Of a stretch of 64,000 bases of DNA, positions 1 through 8,520 are shown piece by piece (the first letter of the stretch is position 1; each line of letters opens with the position of its first letter). The stretch spans positions 1,240,001 through 1,304,000 of the forward strand of contig NZ_JBISCD010000040.1 of assembly GCF_044386045.1 (NCBI RefSeq), in the 5' to 3' direction. Under the pieces are notes generated by a model that ran no database searches, was not told the origin of the DNA, and saw only the letters and a list, made by a program, of their open reading frames with translations. A program made the position numbers and the translations under genes. This DNA comes from Thalassobellus sediminis. GTDB lineage: Bacteria; Bacteroidota; Bacteroidia; Flavobacteriales; Flavobacteriaceae.

Positions 1-1026
1 ATCTTTACAAACAAGTTCTCGCATATAATGAGAGTTTTCACCAATACCAGCAGTAAATACAATAGCGTCTAGTCCATTTAAAATGGCTGCATAACTACCA
101 ATGTATTTTTTAATTCTATAAGTATTCATAAGTAATGCTAATTGACATTCTTTATTGCCTTTTGATGCTTCTTCTTGAATATCTCGTAAGTCGCTATGAC
201 CTGTAAGACCAAGCATACCACTTTTTTTCTGAAGTAAGGTGTTTATGTCTTCTAAACTATAATCTAATTTTTCTGCTAAGTGAAAAATAATAGATGGATC
301 TATATCACCAGAACGTGTTCCCATAATTAAGCCAGTAACAGGAGAGAAGCCTAACGTGTGATCGATACTTTTTCCATCTTTTATAGCAGTCATACTACAA
401 CCATTTCCTAAGTGAATAGTAATAATTTTAGATGTTACTTTACCTAAAGATTCTATAGCTTTTTCTGAAACATATTTATGACTTGTACCATGAAATCCGT
501 ACAAACGAATATGGTGTTTGTCTAATAGCTCATTAGGAATAGCATATTTATAGGCGTGTTTTGGTATGGATTGATGAAATGCTGTATCAAAAACGGCTAC
601 TTGTTTTGCGTTAGGGAAAATATCTTCAGCAACTTCAATACCTTCTAAATTGGCAGGGTTATGAAGAGGAGCTAATGACGATAATGCTTTTATTTTTTCT
701 TTTACGTCTTTAGTAATCTCTGTAGTTTCGCTAAAGTGTTTGCCTCCATGAACTACTCTGTGTCCAACTATAGTAATATCATCGGCCGATTTTATAATCC
801 CTGAATTTTTATCTAAAAGTTGATTTGCTAATAATTTTAATCCAGTTTTATGGTTTAAAATTTCAGCTTCGAACTCTACTGTTAGTTTTTTAGTTTTGAA
901 TTTAAATTTTGAGTCTTTAAAACCAATACGTTCAATTAATCCAGAACAAAGTATAGTTTCATCTGGCATTGAAAATAATTGAAATTTTAGGGAAGAACTC
1001 CCAGAGTTTAAAACTAATACTTGCAT
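1..1026 (-). CDS. ackA: Acetate kinase, 3' end cut by window edge
   Basis: Converts acetyl phosphate and ADP to acetate and ATP in the cytoplasm. It starts at an ATG read leftward from 1026 and runs open for 342 codons to the window edge; the family is about 400 residues, so some 55 C-terminal residues are missing. The N-terminus reads MQVLVLNSGSSSLKFQLF, the phosphate-binding signature of the acetate and sugar kinase/Hsc70/actin superfamily. GHRVVHGG (near 745-770) and VFDTAFHQSIP (near 570-600) are further acetate kinase motifs. Only 2 nt separate it from the upstream pta stop codon, so the two genes almost certainly form one operon. The identification is secure; only the end is unseen. Confidence 0.97.
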   Translation of the reverse strand, partial: MQVLVLNSGSSSLKFQLFSMPDETILCSGLIERIGFKDSKFKFKTKKLTVEFEAEILNHKTGLKLLANQLLDKNSGIIKSADDITIVGHRVVHGGKHFSETTEITKDVKEKIKALSSLAPLHNPANLEGIEVAEDIFPNAKQVAVFDTAFHQSIPKHAYKYAIPNELLDKHHIRLYGFHGTSHKYVSEKAIESLGKVTSKIITIHLGNGCSMTAIKDGKSIDHTLGFSPVTGLIMGTRSGDIDPSIIFHLAEKLDYSLEDINTLLQKKSGMLGLTGHSDLRDIQEEASKGNKECQLALLMNTYRIKKYIGSYAAILNGLDAIVFTAGIGENSHYMRELVCKD

Positions 1027-1028
1027 AA

Positions 1029-3119
1029 TTATAATTCTTGGGCTTGAATAGCTGTTATAATAACTGTACTGTATATGTCATCTGCAGTACAGCCTCTACT
1101 TAAATCGTTTACGGGTTTATTTAGACCTTGTAACATAGGGCCAATTGCTAAAGCACCAGTTTCACGTTGCACAGCTTTATAGGTGTTGTTTCCTGTATTT
1201 AAATCTGGAAAAATTAAAACACTAGCTTGTCCTGCTACTTCAGAATCTGGTAATTTACTTTTACCAATACGCATATCTACTGCAGCATCATATTGAATAG
1301 GGCCTTCAATTTTTAAAGCTGATTCTTGTGCTTTAACAATCTCGGTAGCTTCTCTTACCTTATCAACTTCGGCTCCTTTACCAGATGCTCCAGATGAATA
1401 AGAAAGCATAGCAACTTTAGGGTCTATTCCAAAGTTTTCAGCAGTTTTTGCCGAAGAAACAGCTATTTCAGCTAATTGCTTTGCGTTTGGATTTGGATTT
1501 ATAGCACAGTCTCCAAAAATAGAAACTCTATCTTCTAAGCACATAAAGAATACCGATGATACAATGTTAACACCAGGTTTTGTTTTTATAAATTGTAATG
1601 CAGGACGTAGTGTATGCTGTGTAGTATGTACAGCACCAGAAACCATACCGTCTGCATGACCTTTATGAATCATCATAGTGGCAAAATATGAGACATCAAT
1701 CATAGTGTCTCTAGCCATTTCAAGAGTAATGTTTTTATGTTTTCTTAGTTCATAAAGTGTATTTGTATAATCTTCTAAATAAGGAGCCTCAAGAGGCCAA
1801 ACTATGTTTACATCATTGATATCTAAAGCTATATCGTATTTCTCGATGCATTCTTTTATTTTAGCCTTTTCACCAATTAATGTTAAATCAACTACATGAG
1901 CATCAATTAGTTTTGCTGCGGCTCGTAAAACACGTTCGTCATAACCTTCAGGTAGTACAATGTGCTTTTTGTTTTTTAATGCACGTTGAAGTAAATTATA
2001 TTGAAACATTCTTGGGGTAAAAATTTCAGACTTAAAAGTGATTAATTTATCAGCTAACTTATCGGTATTAACATGCTTTTCAAATGTAGAAATAGACGTT
2101 TGAATTTTTTCAGTATTTTCAGCATATATTCTAGATTTTATTTTACCAATAGAATTGGTAATTGAAAATGTACCGCCTTTTACACTAATTATAGGTACAA
2201 CACTTGAAAGCCCTTCTATTAGTTTTAAAATAGTATTTTCAGGAATTAATCCGCCTGTTAAAATAATACCAGATATTTTAGGGTAATTTGTTGAAATATG
2301 TGCTTGTAATGCCCCTAAAATAATATCGGCTCTATCTCCAGAAGTAATTACTAATGAATTTTCCTTTAAGTGGTTAAGGTAATTTCTTAATTGCATGGTG
2401 CCAACACCAAAATGGTCAACTTTATTGTTTAGCATTTCCTTGCCAAAAAGTATATTGCCTTCTAATGTTTTTATAATTTCTTTGATAGTTGGGCTAGCTA
2501 AGCTTTTAATTTTCGGAATAACACTAATATCTGTGTTACTATTAATTCGTTCTTTTAAAAGAGACTTTAATGTTGAAACGTTTTCAGTATTAATTTTATT
2601 TGTCATTATTGATAACACGTCTACTTCTTCTTTAAAAGTATCATGAGCTAATTGAACACTATCAACAATATCTGGTAGTTTTTTGCCATCACCTTGAGAA
2701 ACAATAATAACAGGAAGGCCTAGGTTTTTAGATATTAAAATATTAATATCTAATTCTATACTAGAATTTTCATGTGAAAAATCAGTGCCTTCAACTAGAA
2801 CAAAATCAAAACGTTCTTCAAGGTTTTTGTATTTCTTGATGATTTCGTCTATAACTTCTCCAGATTTTCCTTTGTTGTATAAATCTAGAACTTCACTTCT
2901 AGTATAAGCAAAGGTCTTTTTATAATTAATATCTATTTCGAAATGCGATATAACCGTATTTATATGGTTATCCATTTCGCCAGTTTCGGTATCTTCTATA
3001 ATAGGTCTAAAATATCCAACTTTAGCAATTTTACCTAAAAGCATTCGCATTAATCCTAGGACGACAATAGATTTTCCACTATTAGGTTCTATGGTTGCAA
3101 CGTAAATTCCTTTACTCAT
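1029..3119 (-). CDS. pta: Phosphate acetyltransferase (three-domain form)
   Basis: Interconverts acetyl-CoA and acetyl phosphate, supplying AckA encoded immediately downstream. The protein is about 696 residues, the long Pta architecture. An N-terminal BioD-like P-loop domain carries PNSGKS near residue 14, a DRTGG-type middle domain covers about 215-330, and the catalytic PTA_PTB domain runs from about 370 to the end (LPEGYDERVLRAA, then SYSSGASGKG, then DAAVDMRIGKSKLPDSEVAG). I start it at ATG 3119 (MSKGIYVATIEPNSGKS), because this puts the P-loop where the family has it. An in-frame ATG at 3143 would add eight residues (MLHYKKNK) that look like untranslated leader. Assignment by motif and operon context is firm. 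Confidence 0.96.
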   Translation of the reverse strand: MSKGIYVATIEPNSGKSIVVLGLMRMLLGKIAKVGYFRPIIEDTETGEMDNHINTVISHFEIDINYKKTFAYTRSEVLDLYNKGKSGEVIDEIIKKYKNLEERFDFVLVEGTDFSHENSSIELDINILISKNLGLPVIIVSQGDGKKLPDIVDSVQLAHDTFKEEVDVLSIMTNKINTENVSTLKSLLKERINSNTDISVIPKIKSLASPTIKEIIKTLEGNILFGKEMLNNKVDHFGVGTMQLRNYLNHLKENSLVITSGDRADIILGALQAHISTNYPKISGIILTGGLIPENTILKLIEGLSSVVPIISVKGGTFSITNSIGKIKSRIYAENTEKIQTSISTFEKHVNTDKLADKLITFKSEIFTPRMFQYNLLQRALKNKKHIVLPEGYDERVLRAAAKLIDAHVVDLTLIGEKAKIKECIEKYDIALDINDVNIVWPLEAPYLEDYTNTLYELRKHKNITLEMARDTMIDVSYFATMMIHKGHADGMVSGAVHTTQHTLRPALQFIKTKPGVNIVSSVFFMCLEDRVSIFGDCAINPNPNAKQLAEIAVSSAKTAENFGIDPKVAMLSYSSGASGKGAEVDKVREATEIVKAQESALKIEGPIQYDAAVDMRIGKSKLPDSEVAGQASVLIFPDLNTGNNTYKAVQRETGALAIGPMLQGLNKPVNDLSRGCTADDIYSTVIITAIQAQEL

Positions 3120-3297
3120 TTTATTTTTTTTGTAGTGTAACAAAGTTAATCGATTGCATTTAATTGATGTTTACTAATTAAAAACACTCTAATACTACAA
3201 AATTAGTGTCTTCAAACATTGGTAAAGATGATATTTATCATATCTAGCGAAAACGTTTTTTAAACAACTGTATTTAATTGAGATTTACAGAAAATAA

Positions 3298-4194
3298 TTA
3301 ATTAGCTGTTAAATCTCTAAATAGTGTTTCTAAGCTTGTGTTTTTTTGATTTAGTTGGAGGATTTTTAATTGATTGTCATGAGCGAAATCAAAAACATAT
3401 GATCTCATGTCTTCAGAGGTCTCAAAGGTAATTTCGTAAACAAAATCATAAGTGTTTATAACGTTTTTAACTTTTGGGAGTTTTCGTAAAAAAGCATCTT
3501 CAACGCGATAATCAAATTCTACAATAACGGTTTGCTCTTTACTTTCTCTTAGTTCGTTTAATTTTTTATCGGCTACAATTTCTCCTTTGTTAATAATAAT
3601 CACACGGTCGCACATAGCTTCTACTTCTTGCATTATGTGCGTAGAAAGAAATACGGTTTTTGTTTTACCAATGGTTTTTATTAGATTTCTAATGTCTACT
3701 AATTGATTTGGGTCTAATCCTGTGGTAGGTTCGTCTAGAATTAATACCTCCGGATCGTGTAATAAAGCATTGGCTAACCCAACACGTTGACGGTATCCTT
3801 TAGAGAGCTGTCCAATTTTTTTATGCGCTTCTGGTGTTAATCCAGTAAGTTCAATAACATCTTTAATTCGTTTTTTAGAAACCTTATATAAGTTAGCATT
3901 AAATTCTAAATATTCTTTAACATACATCTCTAAATAGAGTGGATTATGCTCTGGTAAGTAGCCTAGACTCTGTTGTACGCTCTGCGAATTTTCATTAATA
4001 TCATACCCATTTACTTTAGCAGAACCATCATTAGCATTAATAAAGGTGGTTAAAATTTTCATCATAGTAGATTTTCCAGCGCCATTTGGACCTAAAAAAC
4101 CAACTATTTCTGGTTTATTTACTTTAAAAGAAATATTATTTAAAGCTTTTTGACTGCCATAAAGTTTTGTGATACCTGATACTTCGATAGACAT
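3298..4194 (-). CDS. gldA: Gliding motility ABC transporter ATP-binding protein GldA
   Basis: ATPase subunit of the Gld ABC transporter, known in Flavobacterium johnsoniae to be required for gliding. At 298 residues it has the GldA length. Walker A is GPNGAGKST near residue 34, the signature is LSKGYRQRVGLA, Walker B is VLILDEPTTGLD, and the switch histidine lies in LSTHIMQE. A C-terminal extension of about 80 residues after the ATPase core ends in NQKNTSLETLFRDLTAN, as in GldA. No gldF or gldG permease genes lie beside it. In flavobacteria gldA is often unlinked from gldFG, so this does not argue against the call. The alternative is a generic ABC-2 type ATPase. A TATTTTTG promoter element sits 18 nt upstream of the start. 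Confidence 0.87.
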   Translation of the reverse strand: MSIEVSGITKLYGSQKALNNISFKVNKPEIVGFLGPNGAGKSTMMKILTTFINANDGSAKVNGYDINENSQSVQQSLGYLPEHNPLYLEMYVKEYLEFNANLYKVSKKRIKDVIELTGLTPEAHKKIGQLSKGYRQRVGLANALLHDPEVLILDEPTTGLDPNQLVDIRNLIKTIGKTKTVFLSTHIMQEVEAMCDRVIIINKGEIVADKKLNELRESKEQTVIVEFDYRVEDAFLRKLPKVKNVINTYDFVYEITFETSEDMRSYVFDFAHDNQLKILQLNQKNTSLETLFRDLTAN

Positions 4195-4211
4195 ATTATA
4201 AATTATTTGTT

Positions 4212-4219
4212 CAAAAATA
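4212..4219 (-). promoter_or_regulatory. Bacteroidota -7 promoter element for gldA
   Basis: Read on the minus strand this is TATTTTTG, an exact match to the Bacteroidota -7 consensus TAnnTTTG, 17 nt before the gldA ATG. No clear -33 TTTG is seen at the expected spacing, so confidence is moderate. Confidence 0.5.
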
Positions 4220-4339
4220 ATGATTATCTATTGGAATCATTGTTTTGCTGTAAAATCTTTAAAACTTTTAATAAAAATGAAAAAAAGATTTTATACTATT
4301 TTGATTTCTTTAAAAAAGAATTACTTTAGCACCGTAATT

Positions 4340-4423
4340 ATGAAAGCAACAGTAAGTTATACATATTTTAGCAAATTTTTTTATTTCTTCTTTAGCAGAA
4401 GAAACGAGACGTTGTGTGTATAA
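4340..4423 (+). CDS. Phe/Tyr-rich leader peptide of the pheA operon
   Basis: A 27-codon ORF reading MKATVSYTYFSKFFYFFF and then SRRNETLCV. Residues 7-18 contain six Phe and three Tyr, so nine of twelve are aromatic. It lies about 110 nt upstream of prephenate dehydratase and tyrA, whose pathways make exactly these two amino acids. The aromatic codons (4358-4393) overlap the first arm of an RNA hairpin, and a terminator follows 27 nt after the stop codon. This matches the role of E. coli PheL, where ribosome stalling on scarce Phe-tRNA disfavours termination. The open frame extends upstream to about 4220, but only the part from ATG 4340 has leader-like composition and position. The peptide itself probably has no function. 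Confidence 0.85.
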   Translation: MKATVSYTYFSKFFYFFFSRRNETLCV

Positions 4424-4478
4424 TTTATAAACTATAAATTTTAAATATGAGTCTCGATGTAAATCGAGACTTTTTTTT
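4384..4478 (+). promoter_or_regulatory. Transcription attenuator of the aromatic (phe/tyr) operon
   Basis: Three competing pairings are visible. Protector hairpin: TTTCTTCT (4384-4391) with AGAAGAAA (4397-4404), inside the Phe/Tyr codon run. Antiterminator: CGAGAC (4405-4410) with GTCTCG (4451-4456), with an inner hairpin AATTTATA/TATAAATT between the arms. Terminator: GTCTCGAT (4451-4458) with ATCGAGAC (4463-4470), followed by eight Ts. The antiterminator and terminator share 4451-4456 and cannot coexist. Inferred logic: a ribosome stalled at the aromatic codons covers the first arm and frees 4405-4410 for antitermination. When Phe and Tyr tRNAs are charged, the ribosome moves on and the terminator forms. 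The geometry is read directly; the function is inferred from known attenuators. Confidence 0.85.
4451..4478 (+). terminator. Attenuator terminator hairpin upstream of pheA
   Basis: A perfect 8-bp stem GTCTCGAT/ATCGAGAC with loop GTAA, followed by eight consecutive Ts. It lies 58 nt before the pheA start and ends the leader transcript when it forms. Confidence 0.9.
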
Positions 4479-4536
4479 GTTTAAGAGTTGATAAGAATAA
4501 TATAAAGGAATAAATATTTTAAAATAATATTAAAAA

Positions 4537-5364
4537 TTGATTAAAACAGTAGCCATACAGGGAGTAAAAGGATCTTTTCATCATATTGTGTCGAAACAAT
4601 TTTTTGAAAAACCTGTTAATCTTATTGAATGTTTAACATTCGATAGAACAGTTGATTCCGTAATTACTAAAGAATCTGATGCGGCTATTATGGCTTTAGA
4701 AAATTCTATTGCTGGTTCAATTATTCCTAATTATGCTTTAATAGATAAACATGATTTACATGTAGTTGGAGAGCATTATTTAGATATTCAACATAATTTA
4801 ATGGCGTTGCCAGGTCAAGATATTAAAGATATTAAAGAAGTATACTCGCACCCTATGGCATTGTTGCAATGTAAAGCGTTTTTTAAAGCCTACCCTCATA
4901 TTAAATTAGTAGAAGATAAAGATACTGCTGAGGTTGCACAACGTATACAAGAGCAACAATTAAAAGGAATTGCAGCCATTGCAAGTGTTATGGCAGCCGA
5001 AATATTTGAGTTAGATATTTTAGTACACAGTATTCAAACAATTAAACATAACGAAACACGCTTTGTTATTGTAAAACGTACAAGTTCTGAAGTGCCAGAA
5101 GACGAGATAACTAAAGCTTCTATAAAATTTGAAGCAGACCATAAACGTGGTAGTTTAGCAACTATTTTAAATGTAATGAGCGATTGTAAATTGAATTTAA
5201 CTAAAATACAATCGTTACCAATAGTTGAAACACCTTGGAAATATGCTTTTTTTGTTGATGTTACTTTTGAAACGTATGCCGATTTTAAGAAAGCAAAATC
5301 CATTATTGATATTATGGCGCAAGGATTTAAGGTGTTAGGTGAATATAAAAATGCAAAGTTATGA
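4537..5364 (+). CDS. pheA: Prephenate dehydratase with ACT domain
   Basis: Makes phenylpyruvate from prephenate, the committed step to phenylalanine. Of 275 residues, about 1-180 form the dehydratase domain, with ENSIAGS at 55-61 and the catalytic-region motif NETRF at 172-176. An ACT domain (about 195-272, RGSLATILNVMS and then LTKIQSLPI) is the usual site of Phe feedback inhibition. There is no chorismate mutase domain; that activity is in the fusion enzyme at the end of the operon. The start is TTG at 4537. A stop codon lies immediately before it in frame (4531-4533), and no ATG gives the conserved N-terminus. First structural gene after the attenuator; it overlaps the next gene as ATGA. 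Confidence 0.95.
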   Translation: MIKTVAIQGVKGSFHHIVSKQFFEKPVNLIECLTFDRTVDSVITKESDAAIMALENSIAGSIIPNYALIDKHDLHVVGEHYLDIQHNLMALPGQDIKDIKEVYSHPMALLQCKAFFKAYPHIKLVEDKDTAEVAQRIQEQQLKGIAAIASVMAAEIFELDILVHSIQTIKHNETRFVIVKRTSSEVPEDEITKASIKFEADHKRGSLATILNVMSDCKLNLTKIQSLPIVETPWKYAFFVDVTFETYADFKKAKSIIDIMAQGFKVLGEYKNAKL

Positions 5365-6506
5365 TTGAAGTAGCAGATAGATTAAATACGGTTGAAGAAT
5401 ACTACTTCTCAAAAAAACTAAGAGAAGTTAATTTGTTAATAGCTAACGGAAAACCAGTTATTAACTTAGGTATAGGTAGTCCAGATATGCAACCGCCAAA
5501 AAAGGTTGTTGATGCTTTAACTAAAGGGTTGTTAGATCCTAATGCGCATAAGTATCAAAGTTACCAAGGGTTACCAGAATTAAGACAGGCTATTGCAGGG
5601 TTTTATAAAACACATTACGATGTGAATTTAAGTCCGAATACTGAAGTACTGCCTTTAATGGGAAGTAAAGAAGGTATCATGCATATTTCAATGACATATT
5701 TAAATAAGGGTGATGAAGTTTTAATTCCAAATCCTGGATATCCAACCTATCAGTCGGTTACAAAATTATTGGAAGCAACACCTGTTTTTTACGAACTTGA
5801 TGAAGCTAATAAATGGTTGCCAGATTTTAAAGCATTAGAAAAATTAGATTTAAGTAAAGTGAAGCTTATGTGGGTAAACTATCCGCATATGCCAACAGGC
5901 GCTCAACCAAGTAAATATTTATTTGAAGAGTTAGTTGCTTTTGGTAAAAAGCATGATATTTTAATAGTAAATGATAATCCGTATAGTTTTGTTTTAAATG
6001 ACAATCCTACGAGTATTTTGAGTGTAGAAGGCGCTAAAGATGTTTGTTTAGAGTTAAATTCTTTAAGCAAAACCTTTAATATGTCTGGTTGGAGAGTAGG
6101 TATGGTTGTTGGAAGCGATACGCATATTAATAACATTTTAAAAGTAAAAAGTAATATGGACTCTGGAATGTTTTATGGCATTCAAAAAGGCGCCATAGAA
6201 GCTTTAAAGTGTTCAGAAATGTGGTTTGTTACTTTAAACAGTGTGTATAAGGAGCGTCGTGATTTAGTATGGAAATTAGTGGAAGCATTAAATTGTACCT
6301 ACGATGAAAATGCAACAGGACTTTTTGTTTGGGCAAAATTACCGCCACATATAAAAGCAGAAGAATATATAGATTTAATACTTAAAGAGAACCATATATT
6401 TATAACACCAGGAACTATTTTTGGTAGTCAAGGTGAAGGATATATTCGTTTTTCTTTATGTGCACAAACTGAAGATTTAGAAGAAGCAATTGCTAGAGTA
6501 AAATGA
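5361..6506 (+). CDS. PLP-dependent class I/II aminotransferase, probably aromatic
   Basis: A 381-residue fold-type I aminotransferase. The lysine that would bind pyridoxal phosphate is K237, in SLSKTFNMSGWR, and NPGYPTY lies near 128. The substrate is not readable from sequence alone. Its position between prephenate dehydratase and prephenate dehydrogenase, with ATGA overlaps on both sides, argues for transamination of phenylpyruvate and 4-hydroxyphenylpyruvate, the last step to Phe and Tyr. The sequence also resembles aspartate and LL-diaminopimelate aminotransferases, which are alternatives. Cytoplasmic and co-regulated with pheA by the upstream attenuator. Confidence 0.88.
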   Translation: MIEVADRLNTVEEYYFSKKLREVNLLIANGKPVINLGIGSPDMQPPKKVVDALTKGLLDPNAHKYQSYQGLPELRQAIAGFYKTHYDVNLSPNTEVLPLMGSKEGIMHISMTYLNKGDEVLIPNPGYPTYQSVTKLLEATPVFYELDEANKWLPDFKALEKLDLSKVKLMWVNYPHMPTGAQPSKYLFEELVAFGKKHDILIVNDNPYSFVLNDNPTSILSVEGAKDVCLELNSLSKTFNMSGWRVGMVVGSDTHINNILKVKSNMDSGMFYGIQKGAIEALKCSEMWFVTLNSVYKERRDLVWKLVEALNCTYDENATGLFVWAKLPPHIKAEEYIDLILKENHIFITPGTIFGSQGEGYIRFSLCAQTEDLEEAIARVK

Positions 6507-7354
6507 AAAATATATACGCAATAGGTGTTGGTTTAATTGGTGGTAGTCTTGCTATTGATATTAAAAAGAATAATCCAGATGTGATTATTCATGGTATTAG
6601 TAGAAAACAATCGACGCTTGATGAAGCATTATCTCTTAATTTAATTGATAAAAAAGCAACATTAGACGATCTTGGTAATGCCGATTTAGTGATTGTGTCT
6701 ATTCCCGTAGACGCTACCGTAAAATTATTGCCAACTATTTTAGATAAGATATCAGATAACGGATTAGTTGTAGATGCAGGATCGACCAAATTAGATATTT
6801 GTAGAGTGGTTGAAAATCATCCTAAACGTAGAAATTTTTTAGCAATGCATCCTATTGCAGGTACAGAGCATTCAGGACCTAGTGCTGCTATAAGTGGTTT
6901 GTTTCAAGGGAAAACAAATATTGTTTGTGAAGTTGAAAAGACAACGTTTAAGCTTCAAGAAAAAGCATTGAAATTGTTTTCAGATATAGGCATGCGTATT
7001 CGTTATATGAATCCAGAAGCCCACGATAAGCATATTGCTTATGTATCACATTTATCGCATATAAGCTCGTTTATGTTAGGGAAAACAGTTATAGATAAAG
7101 AAAGAAATGAACGCGATATTTTTGATATGGCGGGTAGTGGATTTGCATCAACTGTAAGATTAGCAAAAAGTTCGCCAGAGATGTGGACTCCTATTTTTAA
7201 ACAAAACAAAACAAACGTAATAGAAACTCTAGAAGAGTATATTAATAATCTCACTCATTTTAAGGAGCTTATGAAATCGGATGATTTTGATGCTATTTTT
7301 AATGAGATGAAAAACACCAATCATATAAAAGATATTTTAAACGGAATTAGTTAA
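6503..7354 (+). CDS. tyrA: Prephenate dehydrogenase
   Basis: Oxidatively decarboxylates prephenate to 4-hydroxyphenylpyruvate, the branch to tyrosine. The 283-residue protein starts MKNIYAIGVGLIGGSLAIDI, placing the dinucleotide-binding GxGxxG at residues 7-12. HPIAGTEHSG near 112-121 and SHLSHISSFML near 181 are conserved TyrA motifs. There is no fused chorismate mutase or ACT domain. The start ATG overlaps the aminotransferase stop (ATGA). Its presence explains why the leader peptide contains Tyr as well as Phe codons. Confidence 0.94.
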   Translation: MKNIYAIGVGLIGGSLAIDIKKNNPDVIIHGISRKQSTLDEALSLNLIDKKATLDDLGNADLVIVSIPVDATVKLLPTILDKISDNGLVVDAGSTKLDICRVVENHPKRRNFLAMHPIAGTEHSGPSAAISGLFQGKTNIVCEVEKTTFKLQEKALKLFSDIGMRIRYMNPEAHDKHIAYVSHLSHISSFMLGKTVIDKERNERDIFDMAGSGFASTVRLAKSSPEMWTPIFKQNKTNVIETLEEYINNLTHFKELMKSDDFDAIFNEMKNTNHIKDILNGIS

Positions 7355-7365
7355 GTAGTGAAATT

Positions 7366-8448
7366 ATGGAAAACACAAAAGAAATGAGAACCTGGTTAGA
7401 TGATTTAAATTTAGATCATCCGTTGGTAATTGCTGGCCCTTGTAGTGCCGAAACAGAAGAACAAGTTTTAAAAATTGCTCATGAGTTAAAAGATACTGAT
7501 GTTAGTTATTTTAGAGCTGGTATTTGGAAACCAAGAACACGTCCAGGTATGTTTGAAGGAGTTGGAGCTTTAGGTTTAAAATGGTTACAAAAAGTAAAAG
7601 CAGAAACAGGTATGAAAATTTGCACGGAAGTTGCCAATGCAGCTCACGTAAAATTAGCCTTAGAACATGATGTAGATTTGTTATGGATTGGAGCGCGTTC
7701 TACTGTAAGTCCATTCATTATGCAAGAAATTGCAGATGCTTTACAAGGAACAGATAAGCCAGTTTTAATTAAGAATCCAGTAAATCCAGATTTAGCCTTA
7801 TGGTTAGGAGGTATTGAAAGAATTTACAAAGCAGGTGTTAAAAATATTGGAGCAATACATAGAGGTTTTTCTACTTACGAAAAAACAAAGTACCGTAATA
7901 CTCCAGAATGGCAATTAGCTATTGAGTTTCAAAATAAATATCCAGATATTCCTTTAATTAACGACCCGTCGCATATTACAGGTAACCGTGAAATGATTTT
8001 TGATGTTTCTCAAGCGGCTTTAGATTTAAATTTTGATGGGTTAATGATTGAAACTCATTATGATCCTGCTAATGCATGGAGTGATGCTGCTCAACAAGTA
8101 ACACCATCTACTTTAGTTCAAATTATGAAAGATTTGAAAATTAGAAAAGAATCTGATTCTGAAGCTGAGTACAATAAATCACTTGATAATTTAAGAGCAC
8201 AAATTGATGTGGTTGATAATCAAATTATCGATTTATTAGGAAAGCGTATGAAAGCTGCCGATGGTATTGGGTCTCTTAAAAAACAAAAAAATGTAGCGGT
8301 TTTACAATCGAAACGTTGGAATGAGATTTTAGGAAAAATGGTTTTAGAAGGACAAGATCATGGTTTAAGTGAAGAGTTTATTTTAAAAATGTTTAAAGCT
8401 ATTCACCAAGAATCAATTAATCATCAAGAGAAGATTATTAATAGTTAA
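7366..8448 (+). CDS. Bifunctional DAHP synthase / chorismate mutase (type II)
   Basis: Catalyses the first step of the shikimate pathway and the conversion of chorismate to prephenate. In 360 residues, about 1-260 are the class I DAHP synthase/KDO8P synthase barrel (PLVIAGPCSAETEE at 19-32, FRAGIWKPRTRPG near 50, NDPSHITGNR near 200). About 265-350 are an AroQ-type chorismate mutase helix bundle (LDNLRAQIDVVDNQIIDLLG, ending IHQESINHQE). The fusion is typical of Bacteroidota and channels carbon to prephenate for PheA and TyrA. It is last in the operon, 11 nt after tyrA, and a strong palindromic terminator follows. Confidence 0.95.
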   Translation: MENTKEMRTWLDDLNLDHPLVIAGPCSAETEEQVLKIAHELKDTDVSYFRAGIWKPRTRPGMFEGVGALGLKWLQKVKAETGMKICTEVANAAHVKLALEHDVDLLWIGARSTVSPFIMQEIADALQGTDKPVLIKNPVNPDLALWLGGIERIYKAGVKNIGAIHRGFSTYEKTKYRNTPEWQLAIEFQNKYPDIPLINDPSHITGNREMIFDVSQAALDLNFDGLMIETHYDPANAWSDAAQQVTPSTLVQIMKDLKIRKESDSEAEYNKSLDNLRAQIDVVDNQIIDLLGKRMKAADGIGSLKKQKNVAVLQSKRWNEILGKMVLEGQDHGLSEEFILKMFKAIHQESINHQEKIINS

Positions 8449-8478
8449 AAGCTATTAAGTTTTAAGTGTTAAAAAAAA

Positions 8479-8502
8479 GGCTCGCATATGCGAGCCTTTT
8501 TT
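8479..8502. terminator. Bidirectional intrinsic terminator
   Basis: A perfect 18-bp palindrome, GGCTCGCATATGCGAGCC (8479-8496), preceded by eight As and followed by six Ts. It ends the aromatic operon on the plus strand and can also serve the convergent gene that stops at 8521. Confidence 0.93.
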
Positions 8503-8520
8503 ATAGTTTATAATTTGGTC

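Noticed and set aside
3246..3260. GAAAACGTTTT string upstream of pta, similar to the AAAACGTTTG pair near 48178
   Set aside because: A single AT-rich occurrence near a gene of unrelated function; short enough to arise by chance.
4220..4339. Upstream extension of the leader frame, giving a 67-residue protein
   Set aside because: The extension has no conserved or leader-like content; only the part from ATG 4340 fits the Phe/Tyr leader and the hairpin geometry.
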